From contig CAZEMR010000011.1 of the NCBI GenBank assembly GCA_964513465.1, positions 1-61,592 of the forward strand: DNA of 61,592 nucleotides, given 5' to 3'. The notes under the pieces were generated by a model. That model searched no databases. It saw only the letters and a program-made list of their open reading frames with translations, and had not been told where the DNA came from. Origin of the DNA: CAZEMR01 sp964513465. Its GTDB lineage: Bacteria > Bacteroidota > Ignavibacteria > Kapaibacteriales > UBA2268. The position numbers and the translations under genes are program-made. Positions 53,726 to 61,592 of the stretch are shown one piece after another. The stretch's first letter is position 1. Every line of letters begins with the position of its first letter.

Positions 53726-54751
53726 ATGAAAAATTCAGGTAATATCAAGCTCTGCCAGCATTGCGGACGCCAATTCGAGGCAAAACGCAATACCGCCAAG
53801 TATTGCTCAAACTCCTGCCGCACAAAGGCTTATCGGAATCGCAACGGTATCCCTGCGCCCGATTTTACCAAAATTACTCCTTCTAATCGTGTTTTGTCCG
53901 AAAAAGAACAAAATTTATCATATTTAAGAGAAGAAGTGGAGCGTTACACCGAAGAGGCAAAATTGCTCAAAATTAATTACCAAAAATCTATGCATAAATA
54001 CGATCAGGCGATAAAGGCCTACGAGCAGCAGCCATCTACATGGAGCCGGGACTACGTCTCGCGCCGCCGACGCGAAGCCGACGAGGTGCAGGGGCTGCTC
54101 TCGGATAAGCAGTTGTCGCTTGCGAAGTTGCAGCGTCAGATAGACGATCTGCAAAGCGGCATCGACCGGGAATTGCTCGAAAAAAAGGGACTGGTGATTA
54201 GCAGCGACGAGATCCGGCACCTCAGCTTCAAATCCCTGGCCTTCGAGGGCAAATGGGCAGAGCTTTTCGGTATACCTTCGCATAATTTTCATATGATTAT
54301 ATTCGGGCCGCCGAAAACCGGCAAAAGCACGCTGGCTCTGCAATTCGCGAATTATCTGAAGGCCTTCGGGTCGGTCGTTTACGTCTCCTCGGGCGAGCGA
54401 ATCAGTCTGACAATCCAGCAAAAAATCGTCCGCAACGACGTCTCGGGCATCGATATCAGCAAGGCGCGCAACAAGCAGGAAATCAATTTTGTGCTGCAAA
54501 AGGGCAAGTATAACTTTATATTTATAGACAGCGCTAATCAGGCGAATCTGAGTGTGCCCGACCTCGAGGAACTGCGCCGAAAGTACACCGACACTGCGTT
54601 TGTAACGGTTTTCCAGAGCACCGAGGCCAAGGACATCGGCTTCAATAAATTCAAGCATATCTGCGATATTCTCGTCGAGGTCGATCGAGGAATCGCCAAA
54701 TCGATGGGCCGTTTCAACCCATATGCGCGCTATAATATCTTCGGGAAATGA
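53726..54751 (+). CDS. Zinc ribbon-coiled coil-RecA/RadA-like ATPase of unknown function
   Basis: A 341-residue soluble protein with an unusual layout. Residues 10-31 form a zinc ribbon (CQHCGRQF...KYCSNSC; C10, C13, C27, C31) followed by a basic patch (RTKAYRNRNG). Residues 58-152 are a coiled coil. The rest is a RecA-like P-loop domain: Walker A GPPKTGKST (194-202), VVYVSSGERISL resembling the RadA/KaiC class, Walker B FIFIDSA (D268), and a sensor-like FQSTE (297-301). It ends SMGRFNPYARYNIF. I infer a DNA-linked ATPase, with a possible repressor role for the ribbon. The gene has its own promoter and palindrome, and no known partner gene adjoins it. Confidence 0.82.
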   Translation: MKNSGNIKLCQHCGRQFEAKRNTAKYCSNSCRTKAYRNRNGIPAPDFTKITPSNRVLSEKEQNLSYLREEVERYTEEAKLLKINYQKSMHKYDQAIKAYEQQPSTWSRDYVSRRRREADEVQGLLSDKQLSLAKLQRQIDDLQSGIDRELLEKKGLVISSDEIRHLSFKSLAFEGKWAELFGIPSHNFHMIIFGPPKTGKSTLALQFANYLKAFGSVVYVSSGERISLTIQQKIVRNDVSGIDISKARNKQEINFVLQKGKYNFIFIDSANQANLSVPDLEELRRKYTDTAFVTVFQSTEAKDIGFNKFKHICDILVEVDRGIAKSMGRFNPYARYNIFGK

Positions 54752-54757
54752 TCGTGC

Positions 54758-54815
54758 TGCAGGTTCGTCCGCCGAATTTGCAGGTTCGTCCGCCGGATAT
54801 GCGCATTCGTCGTAA
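54758..54815. repeat. 21-bp direct repeats after the ATPase gene
   Basis: TGCAGGTTCGTCCGCCGAAT (54758-54777) is followed in register by a second copy (54779-54798; one change) and a third, decayed one starting at 54800. They begin 7 bp after the ATPase stop. The 21-bp period equals seven codons, but no gene in that frame has a ribosome-binding site. Confidence 0.7.
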
Positions 54816-54897
54816 ATAATTTTTATACAAGGCGTTTAGGTGATATTTTGCACCCGTGATCAGTTAACATTTTCAACACAAACAAACAGGTGCAACA

Positions 54898-55521
54898 ATG
54901 AAAAAAGCAATCATCATCCTCATCATCTCGATTTTTGGCGGACAGAATTTAATGCAGGCAGCCGACAATTTCGAAAACCCGGTCGGCAAGACCGATAGCG
55001 ACGGCATCGGCTGGTATATCTCGCTGGACAATAATTATACGACAATCAACGACAAGCTTTCGTTCACGCTCGGCGCTCGCGGCGCGATCAAAATCAGCGA
55101 CTACCTCGCAGTCGGAATCGCGGGCAGCGCAATCTGGTACGACCACCGGCTCAATGACCTCGATCCGGATCGCACATACCATCTCGAAGGCGGCTATGCG
55201 GGATTTTATATCGAGCCCATGCTGCCGATCGGCGATAACTTCATGCTCTCGATGCAAATCGTTTTCGCTAATGGATTTGCGCAGTTCAAGTACGACTCGA
55301 AATATAATAAGGAGCTGACCTGGACTGAGGAAATCATCGACCGCGACGAATTCGGAGTATTCGAGCCGACGCTGCACGCGCAATATATGCTCGGCGATAA
55401 CTGGGCGCTCGGAGCAAACGTATCGATGCGAAGCACTTCGCCGATGGAAATGCTCGGCGCGGGCGAGGGAATGCTCAATAACGTAAGCTTCGGATTCTCA
55501 GTGAAATATGTGAATTTCTAA
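54898..55521 (+). CDS. Outer-membrane beta-barrel-like protein
   Basis: This 207-residue exported protein has a signal peptide (1-21, ending MQA) and then alternating hydrophobic strands separated by polar loops, ending SFGFSVKYVNF, an aromatic C-terminal strand typical of small outer-membrane barrels. Strands such as GIGWYISLDNNYTTINDKLSFTLGARG and WALGANVSMRSTS can be seen. No specific function is inferred. It is preceded by a TATTTTG near-match to the promoter element at 54842-54848 and followed by a strong terminator. Confidence 0.72.
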   Translation: MKKAIIILIISIFGGQNLMQAADNFENPVGKTDSDGIGWYISLDNNYTTINDKLSFTLGARGAIKISDYLAVGIAGSAIWYDHRLNDLDPDRTYHLEGGYAGFYIEPMLPIGDNFMLSMQIVFANGFAQFKYDSKYNKELTWTEEIIDRDEFGVFEPTLHAQYMLGDNWALGANVSMRSTSPMEMLGAGEGMLNNVSFGFSVKYVNF

Positions 55522-55534
55522 ATCGAACGAAAAG

Positions 55535-55563
55535 AGGCCGGCCGGTGGGTCGGCCTATTTTTT
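55535..55563 (+). terminator. Terminator after the barrel protein gene
   Basis: AGGCCGGCC and GGTCGGCCT form a stem with one wobble and a four-base loop, followed by ATTTTTTTT. Confidence 0.85.
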
Positions 55564-55606
55564 TTGAAATAATAAAATAAAATTGAAATAATATTTATAT
55601 TGAATT

Positions 55607-56647
55607 ATGAAAATAAATAAAAAAGCGTGGACGATAGTAATTGCGGCGACATTCGTCGTTCAATTAATCATTATAACTTACAATCATTTCAAGGGTTTCG
55701 TGGTTCTCGGAGGGCCGGTCGAGCTGGTGGCCCGGCTGGCGATAGGCACGGCGCTGGCGTCGATGGTGACGATCCCGGCGCTTTATGCTAATGTATGGCT
55801 GGTGCGGAATTTATCGCAGCGCTTCCCCTGGGAGCGCGATCTGGCGCGGCGGCTGTTGTGGGAGCTGGCTGGCGCGTTTGTGATAGCGGCGGCGCTTTCA
55901 TCTGCGCTGACGGTGGCGGCACATCTGATAGCGCCATATAAGGACGGTCTCGGCGCAAATATGATTAATAATTTTCTGATATTTGCGGTTGCAAATATAA
56001 TTTTTGTAGCGATTATCGAATCATATATATTTTTCCGGGACTGGAAATCGGAAGCATTAAGGGCGGAAATACTTGAAAAAGAAAACGCAATCGCAAGATA
56101 TAATAATCTGAAGTCCCAGCTCAATCCGCATTTTTTATTCAACTCGCTGAATACCCTCAGTAATCTGGTTTATAAGGATTCGGAGCTGGCCGACACTTAT
56201 TTGCAGGAATTTGCGCGAATATACAGATATATTCTGGATAAGCTCGAAAAAACCGTCGTATGCTGCGCGGAAGAGCTTGAATTTGCACGCTCTTACATCT
56301 ATTTGCAGGGCATTCGGTATGGCGATTCGCTACGGGTGGAAATTTCGATTCCGGGCGAATATCTCGAATATTTTCTGCCACCGATGACGATGCAATTATT
56401 GCTGGAAAATTGCGTGAAGCACAATGTGGTTTCCGCCGACAGGCCGCTATTGGTGCGGATCAGCGCGGAAAAGGGAATGCTGCGAGTCGAGAATAATTAT
56501 CAGAAAAAGCTGACTGCGCCAAAGCCCTCGGGCATAGGCCTGGCCTCGCTTCGCAGGCAATACGAGTATCTGACCGACCGCCGTCCGGCTTTCAGGATAG
56601 ATGGAAATTCTTATATTGCGGAAGTTCCATTGATCAAACCGGAGTAG
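55607..56647 (+). CDS. LytS/YehU-type membrane sensor kinase
   Basis: A 346-residue kinase with four predicted transmembrane helices (about 8-25, 40-66, 88-108 and 122-143), then QLNPHFLFNSLNTLSNLVY with phospho-acceptor His175, and a reduced ATPase domain (MTMQLLLENCVKHNV, GIGLASLRRQYEYL). This is the LytS-like class, which phosphorylates LytTR-type regulators. Such a regulator is encoded 2 bp after it, so the two form a simple pair. The signal is likely sensed in the membrane and is not known. Confidence 0.93.
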   Translation: MKINKKAWTIVIAATFVVQLIIITYNHFKGFVVLGGPVELVARLAIGTALASMVTIPALYANVWLVRNLSQRFPWERDLARRLLWELAGAFVIAAALSSALTVAAHLIAPYKDGLGANMINNFLIFAVANIIFVAIIESYIFFRDWKSEALRAEILEKENAIARYNNLKSQLNPHFLFNSLNTLSNLVYKDSELADTYLQEFARIYRYILDKLEKTVVCCAEELEFARSYIYLQGIRYGDSLRVEISIPGEYLEYFLPPMTMQLLLENCVKHNVVSADRPLLVRISAEKGMLRVENNYQKKLTAPKPSGIGLASLRRQYEYLTDRRPAFRIDGNSYIAEVPLIKPE

Positions 56648-56649
56648 CA

Positions 56650-57405
56650 ATGAAAGCAGCAATAATCGAGGATGAAGCCAATGCAGCACAGCGTTTGCGG
56701 GCATTGATAGGAGAAATCGCGCCGGATATCGAAATCGTCGTAAGTCTCGAAACGGTAGAGGCTTCGGTGGCCTGGCTGTCGCGTAATTCGCCGGATGTGA
56801 TATTCCTGGATATCCACCTGGGCGACGGCAGCAGCTTCCGGATATTTGATTATGTGGTGCCCGACGCGCTGATAATCTTCACCACTGCCTACGACGAATA
56901 CGCCATTAAAGCCTTTAAACTCAATAGTATAGACTACCTGCTGAAGCCGATAAATAAGCTCGATCTCGCGGCCGCAATCGACAAACTCCGCAGATTCGGA
57001 CGCGGGGAATCGGCCACCGACCCTGATAAACTGCGGAATCTGGCCGCCCCGCCCGCCGAGTATAAAAAGCGCTTTTTGATTCAGATCGGCTCAAAAATCC
57101 GCACGGTTGACGTTGCGGAAGTCGCTTATTTCTATGCACTTGAGAAGAATGTGTTTTTTATGACGCGCGATAAAAAACAGCACCCGGCCGACCACACGAT
57201 CTCGGCGCTTGAGGAGATGCTCGACCCCGCGCGGTTCTTCCGGATCAACCGCAAATTCATCATCGCTGTGGACGCGATTCGCTCGATGACCGCATACTCG
57301 CGCGGCCGTATAAAGATAGAGCTGGAGCCGCCTCCGCCGGAACAGCTCGAGGCAATCGTATCGATCGACCGCGCCGACGACTTCCGCGTCTGGCTCGGGG
57401 GGTGA
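56650..57405 (+). CDS. LytR/AlgR-type response regulator (REC + LytTR)
   Basis: This 251-residue protein has an N-terminal receiver (E7/D8/E9, phospho-acceptor D54, K near 106) and a C-terminal LytTR DNA-binding domain (YKKRFLIQIGSKIRTVDVAEVAYFYALEKN, then HTISALEEMLDPARFFRINRKFIIAVDAI). It begins two bases after its kinase and probably responds to it. Its targets are not known, although the downstream DUF3800/asnS region is adjacent. The 38-bp repeat copy A lies about 50 bp after its stop. Confidence 0.95.
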   Translation: MKAAIIEDEANAAQRLRALIGEIAPDIEIVVSLETVEASVAWLSRNSPDVIFLDIHLGDGSSFRIFDYVVPDALIIFTTAYDEYAIKAFKLNSIDYLLKPINKLDLAAAIDKLRRFGRGESATDPDKLRNLAAPPAEYKKRFLIQIGSKIRTVDVAEVAYFYALEKNVFFMTRDKKQHPADHTISALEEMLDPARFFRINRKFIIAVDAIRSMTAYSRGRIKIELEPPPPEQLEAIVSIDRADDFRVWLGG

Positions 57406-57455
57406 TGTATATAAATGTTGATGTAACATAGAGATACGCCATATTTCGATTGCAG

Positions 57456-57493
57456 TTATTTATTTCCCATATTCTTCGTATTTTTGAATATTA
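57456..57493. repeat. 38-bp direct repeat, copy A
   Basis: Identical over 38 bp to 58448-58485. Its TATTTTTG (57479-57486) is a Bacteroidota -7 element, and the DUF3800 coding region starts 36 bp after the repeat. Confidence 0.9.
57479..57486 (+). promoter_or_regulatory. Candidate promoter of the DUF3800 gene (in repeat copy A)
   Basis: TATTTTTG matches TAnnTTTG exactly; the partner at the 5' end of the repeat reads TTAT. Expected start of transcription is near 57493. Confidence 0.5.
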
Positions 57494-57529
57494 ATATGAT
57501 TTGAAATCCTAACATCTTGCAGAACAAGT

Positions 57530-58279
57530 ATGGCCTATCATTTATACATAGATGAATGCGGGGATGGCAACTTAAATAACTTTAATCCGGAATTTCCTGT
57601 TTTTACTTTATGCGGAGTTGTCATCGAGATTAATGAATATCGGAAATTAGTAAATGATTTGCAGAAACTAAAGCTCAAATTCTGGAATGATACTGGAATT
57701 ATTATACACTCGCGTGATATTAGAAGATGCGAAAAGAATTTTAAGATTTTGCTCGATTCCTCAGTTAAGGAAGCCTTTTACAAATCCATAAATTCGATTA
57801 TCAAGGAAACTAAATATAATATTGTTTCATGCAGTATTCTAAAAAAGGAATATATCAGAAAATATGGGAGATTGGAGAATATTTATAGTATTTCATTGTC
57901 ATTTATAATGGAAAGAGTTGTTTTTTTGCTGGATGAGATGAAAGCAAATTCTGATAAGAAAGATTCTCGAATTTCAGTGTATGTCGAAAAAAGAGGTAAA
58001 AATGAAGACAGAGAATTGCTCAGATATTATAATTATTTGCTTGATAAAGGGACTTATTACGTCAATTGCACAAGGATCGGATCATATTTTAAAGAATTCA
58101 ATTTTAAATGGAAAAGGGAGAATATTGCCGGATTGCAATTAGCGGATTTGCTTGCCTATCCTTTATCGAAATATGTTCTAAGACCTGATCAGGGAAATCT
58201 AAATTTCGAGATGATTAGAGAAAAAATTTATCAGAAAAATAACAGGCTTTATGGGCTTAAAATTTTTCCTGCTCTATAA
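57530..58279 (+). CDS. DUF3800-family protein (AT-rich, repeat-flanked)
   Basis: This 249-residue protein starts with YIDECGDGNL, the acidic DUF3800 signature, and contains later acidic and histidine residues (IIIHSRDIRRCE, ISVYVEKRGKNEDREL, GLQLADLLAYPL) consistent with the RNase H-like fold proposed for this family. Such proteins are frequent in mobile elements and defence islands; activity is not established. The gene is visibly richer in A and T than its neighbours, has no clear ribosome-binding site, and lies between two identical 38-bp repeats. All of that suggests recent acquisition. Confidence 0.85.
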   Translation: MAYHLYIDECGDGNLNNFNPEFPVFTLCGVVIEINEYRKLVNDLQKLKLKFWNDTGIIIHSRDIRRCEKNFKILLDSSVKEAFYKSINSIIKETKYNIVSCSILKKEYIRKYGRLENIYSISLSFIMERVVFLLDEMKANSDKKDSRISVYVEKRGKNEDRELLRYYNYLLDKGTYYVNCTRIGSYFKEFNFKWKRENIAGLQLADLLAYPLSKYVLRPDQGNLNFEMIREKIYQKNNRLYGLKIFPAL

Positions 58280-58447
58280 AAAGTAAAGAGTTGCCGATCC
58301 CGACAACCCTTTACCGATCGAGGATACCCCGATCCACTTAGATTTTTGTATCTCTATTGAAAGAGACATATTTAATATATAAATATTTTATTATTTATAA
58401 AATTAATATATATTAATACATTTCATTCGCATCATTACTCCGCACTC
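58280..58447. other. Spacer between DUF3800 gene and repeat copy B
   Basis: It contains an imperfect hairpin (AAAGAGTTG/CAACCCTTT, about 58285-58312), a repeated CGATC-rich motif to about 58335, then an AT-rich run. No gene is seen. The hairpin could terminate the DUF3800 transcript or be an element end. Confidence 0.5.
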
Positions 58448-58485
58448 TTATTTATTTCCCATATTCTTCGTATTTTTGAATATTA
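58448..58485. repeat. 38-bp direct repeat, copy B (asnS promoter region)
   Basis: Identical to copy A at 57456-57493. It ends 38 bp before the asnS start and includes TATTTTTG at 58471-58478, so it probably contains the asnS promoter. Confidence 0.9.
58471..58478 (+). promoter_or_regulatory. Candidate asnS promoter (in repeat copy B)
   Basis: TATTTTTG, an exact TAnnTTTG element, lies 45 bp upstream of the asnS start, with TTAT in the -33 position at the beginning of the repeat. Confidence 0.55.
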
Positions 58486-58523
58486 GCAAATTATTACATT
58501 CAGAATATTATAGGGAGGCCAAT

Positions 58524-59876
58524 ATGACTTCACGCTATAAGGATTATCAGTATATCGAAGACCTGCACAAGTTCGTCGGCCAGGACGTCACGCTCCGCGG
58601 CTGGGTTTATAACAAGCGCGGAAAGGGCAAGCTGCATTTTATCATTCTCCGCGATGGTACGGGGCTGTGCCAGTGCGTCGTGTTCAAGCAGAACGTCAGC
58701 GAGGATACTTTCGAGGCCGCAAAGGGCCTGACCCAGGAGTCATCGATCAAAATAACCGGTACTGTCCGCGAGGACGAACGCGCACCCGGCGGATATGAGC
58801 TCGACGTAAAAGACGTTGAGGTATATCAGGTTACGAGCGATTACCCGATTACCCCCAAAGAGCATGGCGACGCCTTTCTGATCGAACATCGCCACCTATG
58901 GCTGCGGTCGTCGCGCCAGCACGCGATTATGCGTGTGCGATCGGCTGTGATCAAGGCCATCCGCGATTTCTTTGACGGCAATGGCTTTAAATTGATGGAT
59001 TCGCCGCTGCTTACGCCGAATGCCTGCGAGGGCACATCGACACTGTTCGAAACCAAATATTTCGATCTCGGCAGCGCATACCTCTCGCAGTCAGGCCAGC
59101 TCTACGCCGAGGCCTCCGCGCTCGCGCTGGGCAAGGTATATACATTCGGCCCCACGTTCCGCGCCGAGCGCTCGAAAACACGTAAGCACCTGACAGAATT
59201 CTGGATGGTCGAACCCGAAATGGCCTTTTTCGATCTGAACGACGATATGGACCTGGCCGAAGACCTGGTCGAATACATCGTCCAGTTCGTGCTCAAAACC
59301 TGCCAGCAGGAGCTGAAAACGCTCGAGCGCGACACTACAAAGCTCGAAAAAATCCGCCGCCCTTTTCATCGCATAAGTTACACCGAGGCAGTCGATTGGC
59401 TCCACTCGCACGACATCCCGCTCATCAAAAAAGTCGATGGCCGCGACGAAGAAATCCGGCCATTCCCATGGGGCGAGGACTTCGGCACGGTGCAGGAGGA
59501 AGCGATCATGGAGCAGTTCGACCGACCCTGCATCATCCACCGCTACCCCGCCGAGGCCAAGGCATTTTATATGAAGCGCGACCCCAAGGACGAAAAGGTG
59601 GTACTCGCCATGGACATGCTCGGCCCAGAGCGCGCGGGCGAACTAATCGGCGGCAGCCAGCGCGAGGACGACCACGACCTATTGCTCGAGCGCATCCGCG
59701 CCCACGGCCTGCCCGAGCGCGAATTCCAGTGGTACCTCGACCTCCGCAAATTTGGCTCGGTGCCCCACAGCGGCTTCGGCCTGGGAGTCGAGCGCGTAGT
59801 CAAGTGGGTAACAGGCGCCTCGCACATCCGCGAGGTAATCCCGTTCCCGCGGATGATCTATCGCATCGTCCCGTAA
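58524..59876 (+). CDS. asnS: Asparaginyl-tRNA synthetase
   Basis: This class IIb synthetase attaches asparagine to its tRNA. The 450-residue protein has an N-terminal OB-fold anticodon-binding domain (VTLRGWVYNKRGKGKLHFIILRDGTG), then the catalytic core with motif 2 (FGPTFRAERSKTRKHLTEFWMVEPEMAF) and motif 3 (GFGLGVERVVKWVTG). The end IREVIPFPRMIYRIVP is typical. The ATG at 58524 is preferred because GGGAGG lies 7 bases upstream; an upstream in-frame ATG-like start at 58476 would begin inside the promoter repeat. A strong hairpin follows the stop. Confidence 0.97.
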   Translation: MTSRYKDYQYIEDLHKFVGQDVTLRGWVYNKRGKGKLHFIILRDGTGLCQCVVFKQNVSEDTFEAAKGLTQESSIKITGTVREDERAPGGYELDVKDVEVYQVTSDYPITPKEHGDAFLIEHRHLWLRSSRQHAIMRVRSAVIKAIRDFFDGNGFKLMDSPLLTPNACEGTSTLFETKYFDLGSAYLSQSGQLYAEASALALGKVYTFGPTFRAERSKTRKHLTEFWMVEPEMAFFDLNDDMDLAEDLVEYIVQFVLKTCQQELKTLERDTTKLEKIRRPFHRISYTEAVDWLHSHDIPLIKKVDGRDEEIRPFPWGEDFGTVQEEAIMEQFDRPCIIHRYPAEAKAFYMKRDPKDEKVVLAMDMLGPERAGELIGGSQREDDHDLLLERIRAHGLPEREFQWYLDLRKFGSVPHSGFGLGVERVVKWVTGASHIREVIPFPRMIYRIVP

Positions 59877-59902
59877 ACATAAATAATTGAATGAATTATC
59901 CG

Positions 59903-59927
59903 CCCCCGGAGACAGAGTCTTCGGGGG
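59903..59927. terminator. Strong hairpin after asnS
   Basis: CCCCCGGAGAC (59903-59913) and GTCTTCGGGGG (59917-59927) pair over 11 positions with one wobble and a three-base loop. It can serve the asnS transcript and the oppositely directed TPR frame. Confidence 0.75.
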
Positions 59928-59930
59928 AAT

Positions 59931-61412
59931 TTATTGGGAAGTTAGTTCAATAAAATCAGGATCATCCCGGTATTTTTGGAAGTCTTCGTCTGTTCGGGCT
60001 TCAATTTTTGCTTTTGGGTTAATATCAATGGCTTTTTTAAGATCTTCGATCATTAAAGATTTATTATTTAAAAGCGCATATGTGCAAGAGCGGTTATAAA
60101 ACGCATTCAAATTAGTTTTGGGATTCCTTTTTATTATTTCATTATAGCAATCAAGAGCTTGTTGAAGTTCGTTGTTTTTATGGTGGATTAAAGCTAAATT
60201 GTGATAGGCATTTAGGTAATTTGGGTCTGCTTCTATAGATTGCCTGAAATACTTTTCGGAGGTGAGAAATTCTTCTTTTTCATAATATGATATACCTAAG
60301 TTATTTAGCACTTCTGCTTGATTGTTGTCGAAGTTAAGTGCTTTTTCATATATTTCTATTGCTTTGTCATATTCATCTATTGCATTGTAAATATTTCCTA
60401 AATTATAGTAGTATTTAGGCTGTTTCTTATTCTTATCAATAGCTTGCATAAAATATTTAATGGCTTCTTCATATTTGCCCTGATTTGAATAAACATCACC
60501 TAAATTATTCAAAATAATATCATCATTTGGTTTGATTTCGAGCGCTCTCATAAGCTCCCTTTCCGCATCCAGATAATTTCCGAGCTTGTTATATACGGTT
60601 CCTAAATTATTCATGGCTCTGAAGAATTTCGGGTCTTTTTCTATTGCTTTTTTATACATCGAAATAGCTTCATTGTAATTCCCGCTTTCACTTAAGGCAA
60701 CACCTTTGTAGAAATATTCCTCCGGACTTAATGATCTTTCATTTTCTGATTCAAGATTTGAATATTTAATAAAATTTTCTAAAATATTACTTGAAAGTTT
60801 TAAAGGTTCAATTTTTTCGAATTGTTTTATCGCCGGTATAGGTGAAATATTTTCCTTGATGGTTTTTGTTACTGTATCCAAGCTGGTAAATCATTTTGCC
60901 ATTAAATCATCACGTTTTTCATCTAACAAACTTTTGTGATTATCTCTCATTGATTTCTTACCGTCTTCAATTTCTTTCTGTAATTCTACAGCCAATTTTT
61001 TTTGTTTTCCTTACTCAGTTTCCATTTCTTCTTTTTTTAAGCAGATTTCTTTAAAAACTTCGGTTTTTTCATCTTCAATTTGCTTTTTCTTCTCCTCCAG
61101 CTCATTTTGGATTTCAGATTCCATATCCTTTTTATTTTTATATAAGAAGAAAGCTGCCAGCAGTCCAAGCAAAGCCATGGCAGCCATAACTATGTTGAAA
61201 AAAGATAATGTACATCCGAACTGCTCTTGTGAAGTTTCGAGATATTGTTTTTCGATTTCATTTTTAACTGCCTGGATTTGCTGAAGTTTGTCGAGGGAGT
61301 CCAGCTGCTTCTCGATGTTGCTTAGCCGGGCGTTTTGGGTTGAGTCGAGGTCTGCGGCCAGATTTGACACGCTTGCGATAAGAACCAACAATGAAATGAG
61401 GAAGCTTTTCAT
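59931..61412 (-). pseudogene. Coiled coil-TPR reading frame broken by two in-frame stops
   Basis: A single minus-strand frame runs 61412 to 59931. It encodes a signal peptide (ending LAA), a coiled region, a transmembrane helix (about 70-90), a charged coiled coil up to KKEEMETE, then TAA (61011-61013), 39 more codons of coiled coil (continuing GKQKKLAVELQKEIED), then TGA (60891-60893), then a protein with about seven TPR units (NLGTVYNKLGNYLDAERELMRALEIKP and similar) to the end. The TPR part alone would need a TTG start without a good ribosome-binding site. Nonsense decay is the likeliest reading; sequencing error or recoding is possible. The region is AT-rich. Confidence 0.7.
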
Positions 61413-61457
61413 TTTGTATCGATATTATATGAACAAGATTGGATGTTTTGCTATCAG

Positions 61458-61465
61458 CAAATATA
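61458..61465 (-). promoter_or_regulatory. Candidate promoter of the coiled coil-TPR frame
   Basis: On the minus strand TATATTTG matches TAnnTTTG and lies about 45 bp upstream of the ATG at 61412. A TTTG-like element at the expected distance is not clear. Confidence 0.4.
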
Positions 61466-61592
61466 GATAATTACTTTTTATTTTCATATAATTAGACTAT
61501 TTTGTTTCGATAAATATTATATTCGATCTTTTCCTCCTCCCTCTTGCCCCATAACATTATTTTCGATATTTTTCGGGAAATAGTTTTTATGA

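Noticed and set aside
54758..54815. A CRISPR-like array after the ATPase gene
   Set aside because: Units are 21-bp repeats in direct contact without spacers, and no cas gene is present.
57406..58447. An insertion sequence around the DUF3800 gene
   Set aside because: No transposase or terminal inverted repeats are visible, although the direct repeat indicates another kind of insertion.

Overview
The window looks like a chromosomal segment of a Gram-negative member of the Bacteroidota/Chlorobiota (FCB) group, perhaps an Ignavibacteria- or Kapabacteria-like lineage. The evidence is two large secreted proteins with type IX secretion (T9SS) C-terminal sorting domains, a Bat operon, an Hc1-type histone-like protein, several outer-membrane proteins and lipoproteins, and candidate promoters of the Bacteroidota type (TAnnTTTG with a TTTG-like element 19-20 bp upstream). 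A very large chemoreceptor fits Ignavibacteria better than typical Bacteroidia. The taxon is an inference. No rRNA, tRNA, CRISPR array or transposase was found.

Layout. 1-9.1 kb: envelope genes (uppP, secreted cyclophilin, polytopic glycosyltransferase-like protein, 1611-residue T9SS adhesin, small secreted protein). 9.1-22.8 kb: a signal-transduction block with a REC-kinase fusion, a multi-PAS kinase, a 1279-residue chemoreceptor, a NarL-type response regulator with its translationally coupled kinase, and a REC protein with a degenerate HD-GYP domain. 22.8-30 kb: gldA, polX, a secreted protein, an Hc1 histone-like protein and a T9SS subtilase. 30-31.8 kb: a c-type cytochrome and a beta-barrel-like protein carrying its own heme motif. 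31.8-38.2 kb: batA-batC-batD-batE, then a methyltransferase, dapB and a DUF1573 protein in tight or overlapping order. 38.2-49.6 kb: lipoproteins, trmO, lipocalin, a giant hybrid kinase, a YkgJ-type protein, a polytopic glycosyltransferase, an orphan PstS and an M28 peptidase. 49.9-53.2 kb: a decayed and an intact copy of an unknown membrane protein, and a homocysteine S-methyltransferase-like gene.

The right end is the most accessory-looking part. At 53.4-54.8 kb there is a candidate small RNA, an orphan leftward terminator, a 24-bp palindrome holding a promoter element, GTAAC-type inverted repeats, a gene for an unusual zinc-ribbon/coiled-coil/RecA-like ATPase, and 21-bp tandem repeats after it. 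A small barrel protein and a LytS/LytR-type two-component pair follow. A visibly AT-rich DUF3800 gene is then bracketed by a perfect 38-bp direct repeat whose second copy lies where the asnS promoter should be. Beyond asnS, an AT-rich coiled-coil/TPR reading frame is broken by two in-frame stop codons.

Many genes act in the envelope: peptidoglycan precursor recycling, secretion, proteolysis, electron transfer and sensing. The sensory proteins cannot be tied to particular stimuli from sequence alone. Coordinates and motifs were read by hand, and functions come from recognised motifs, not database searches.
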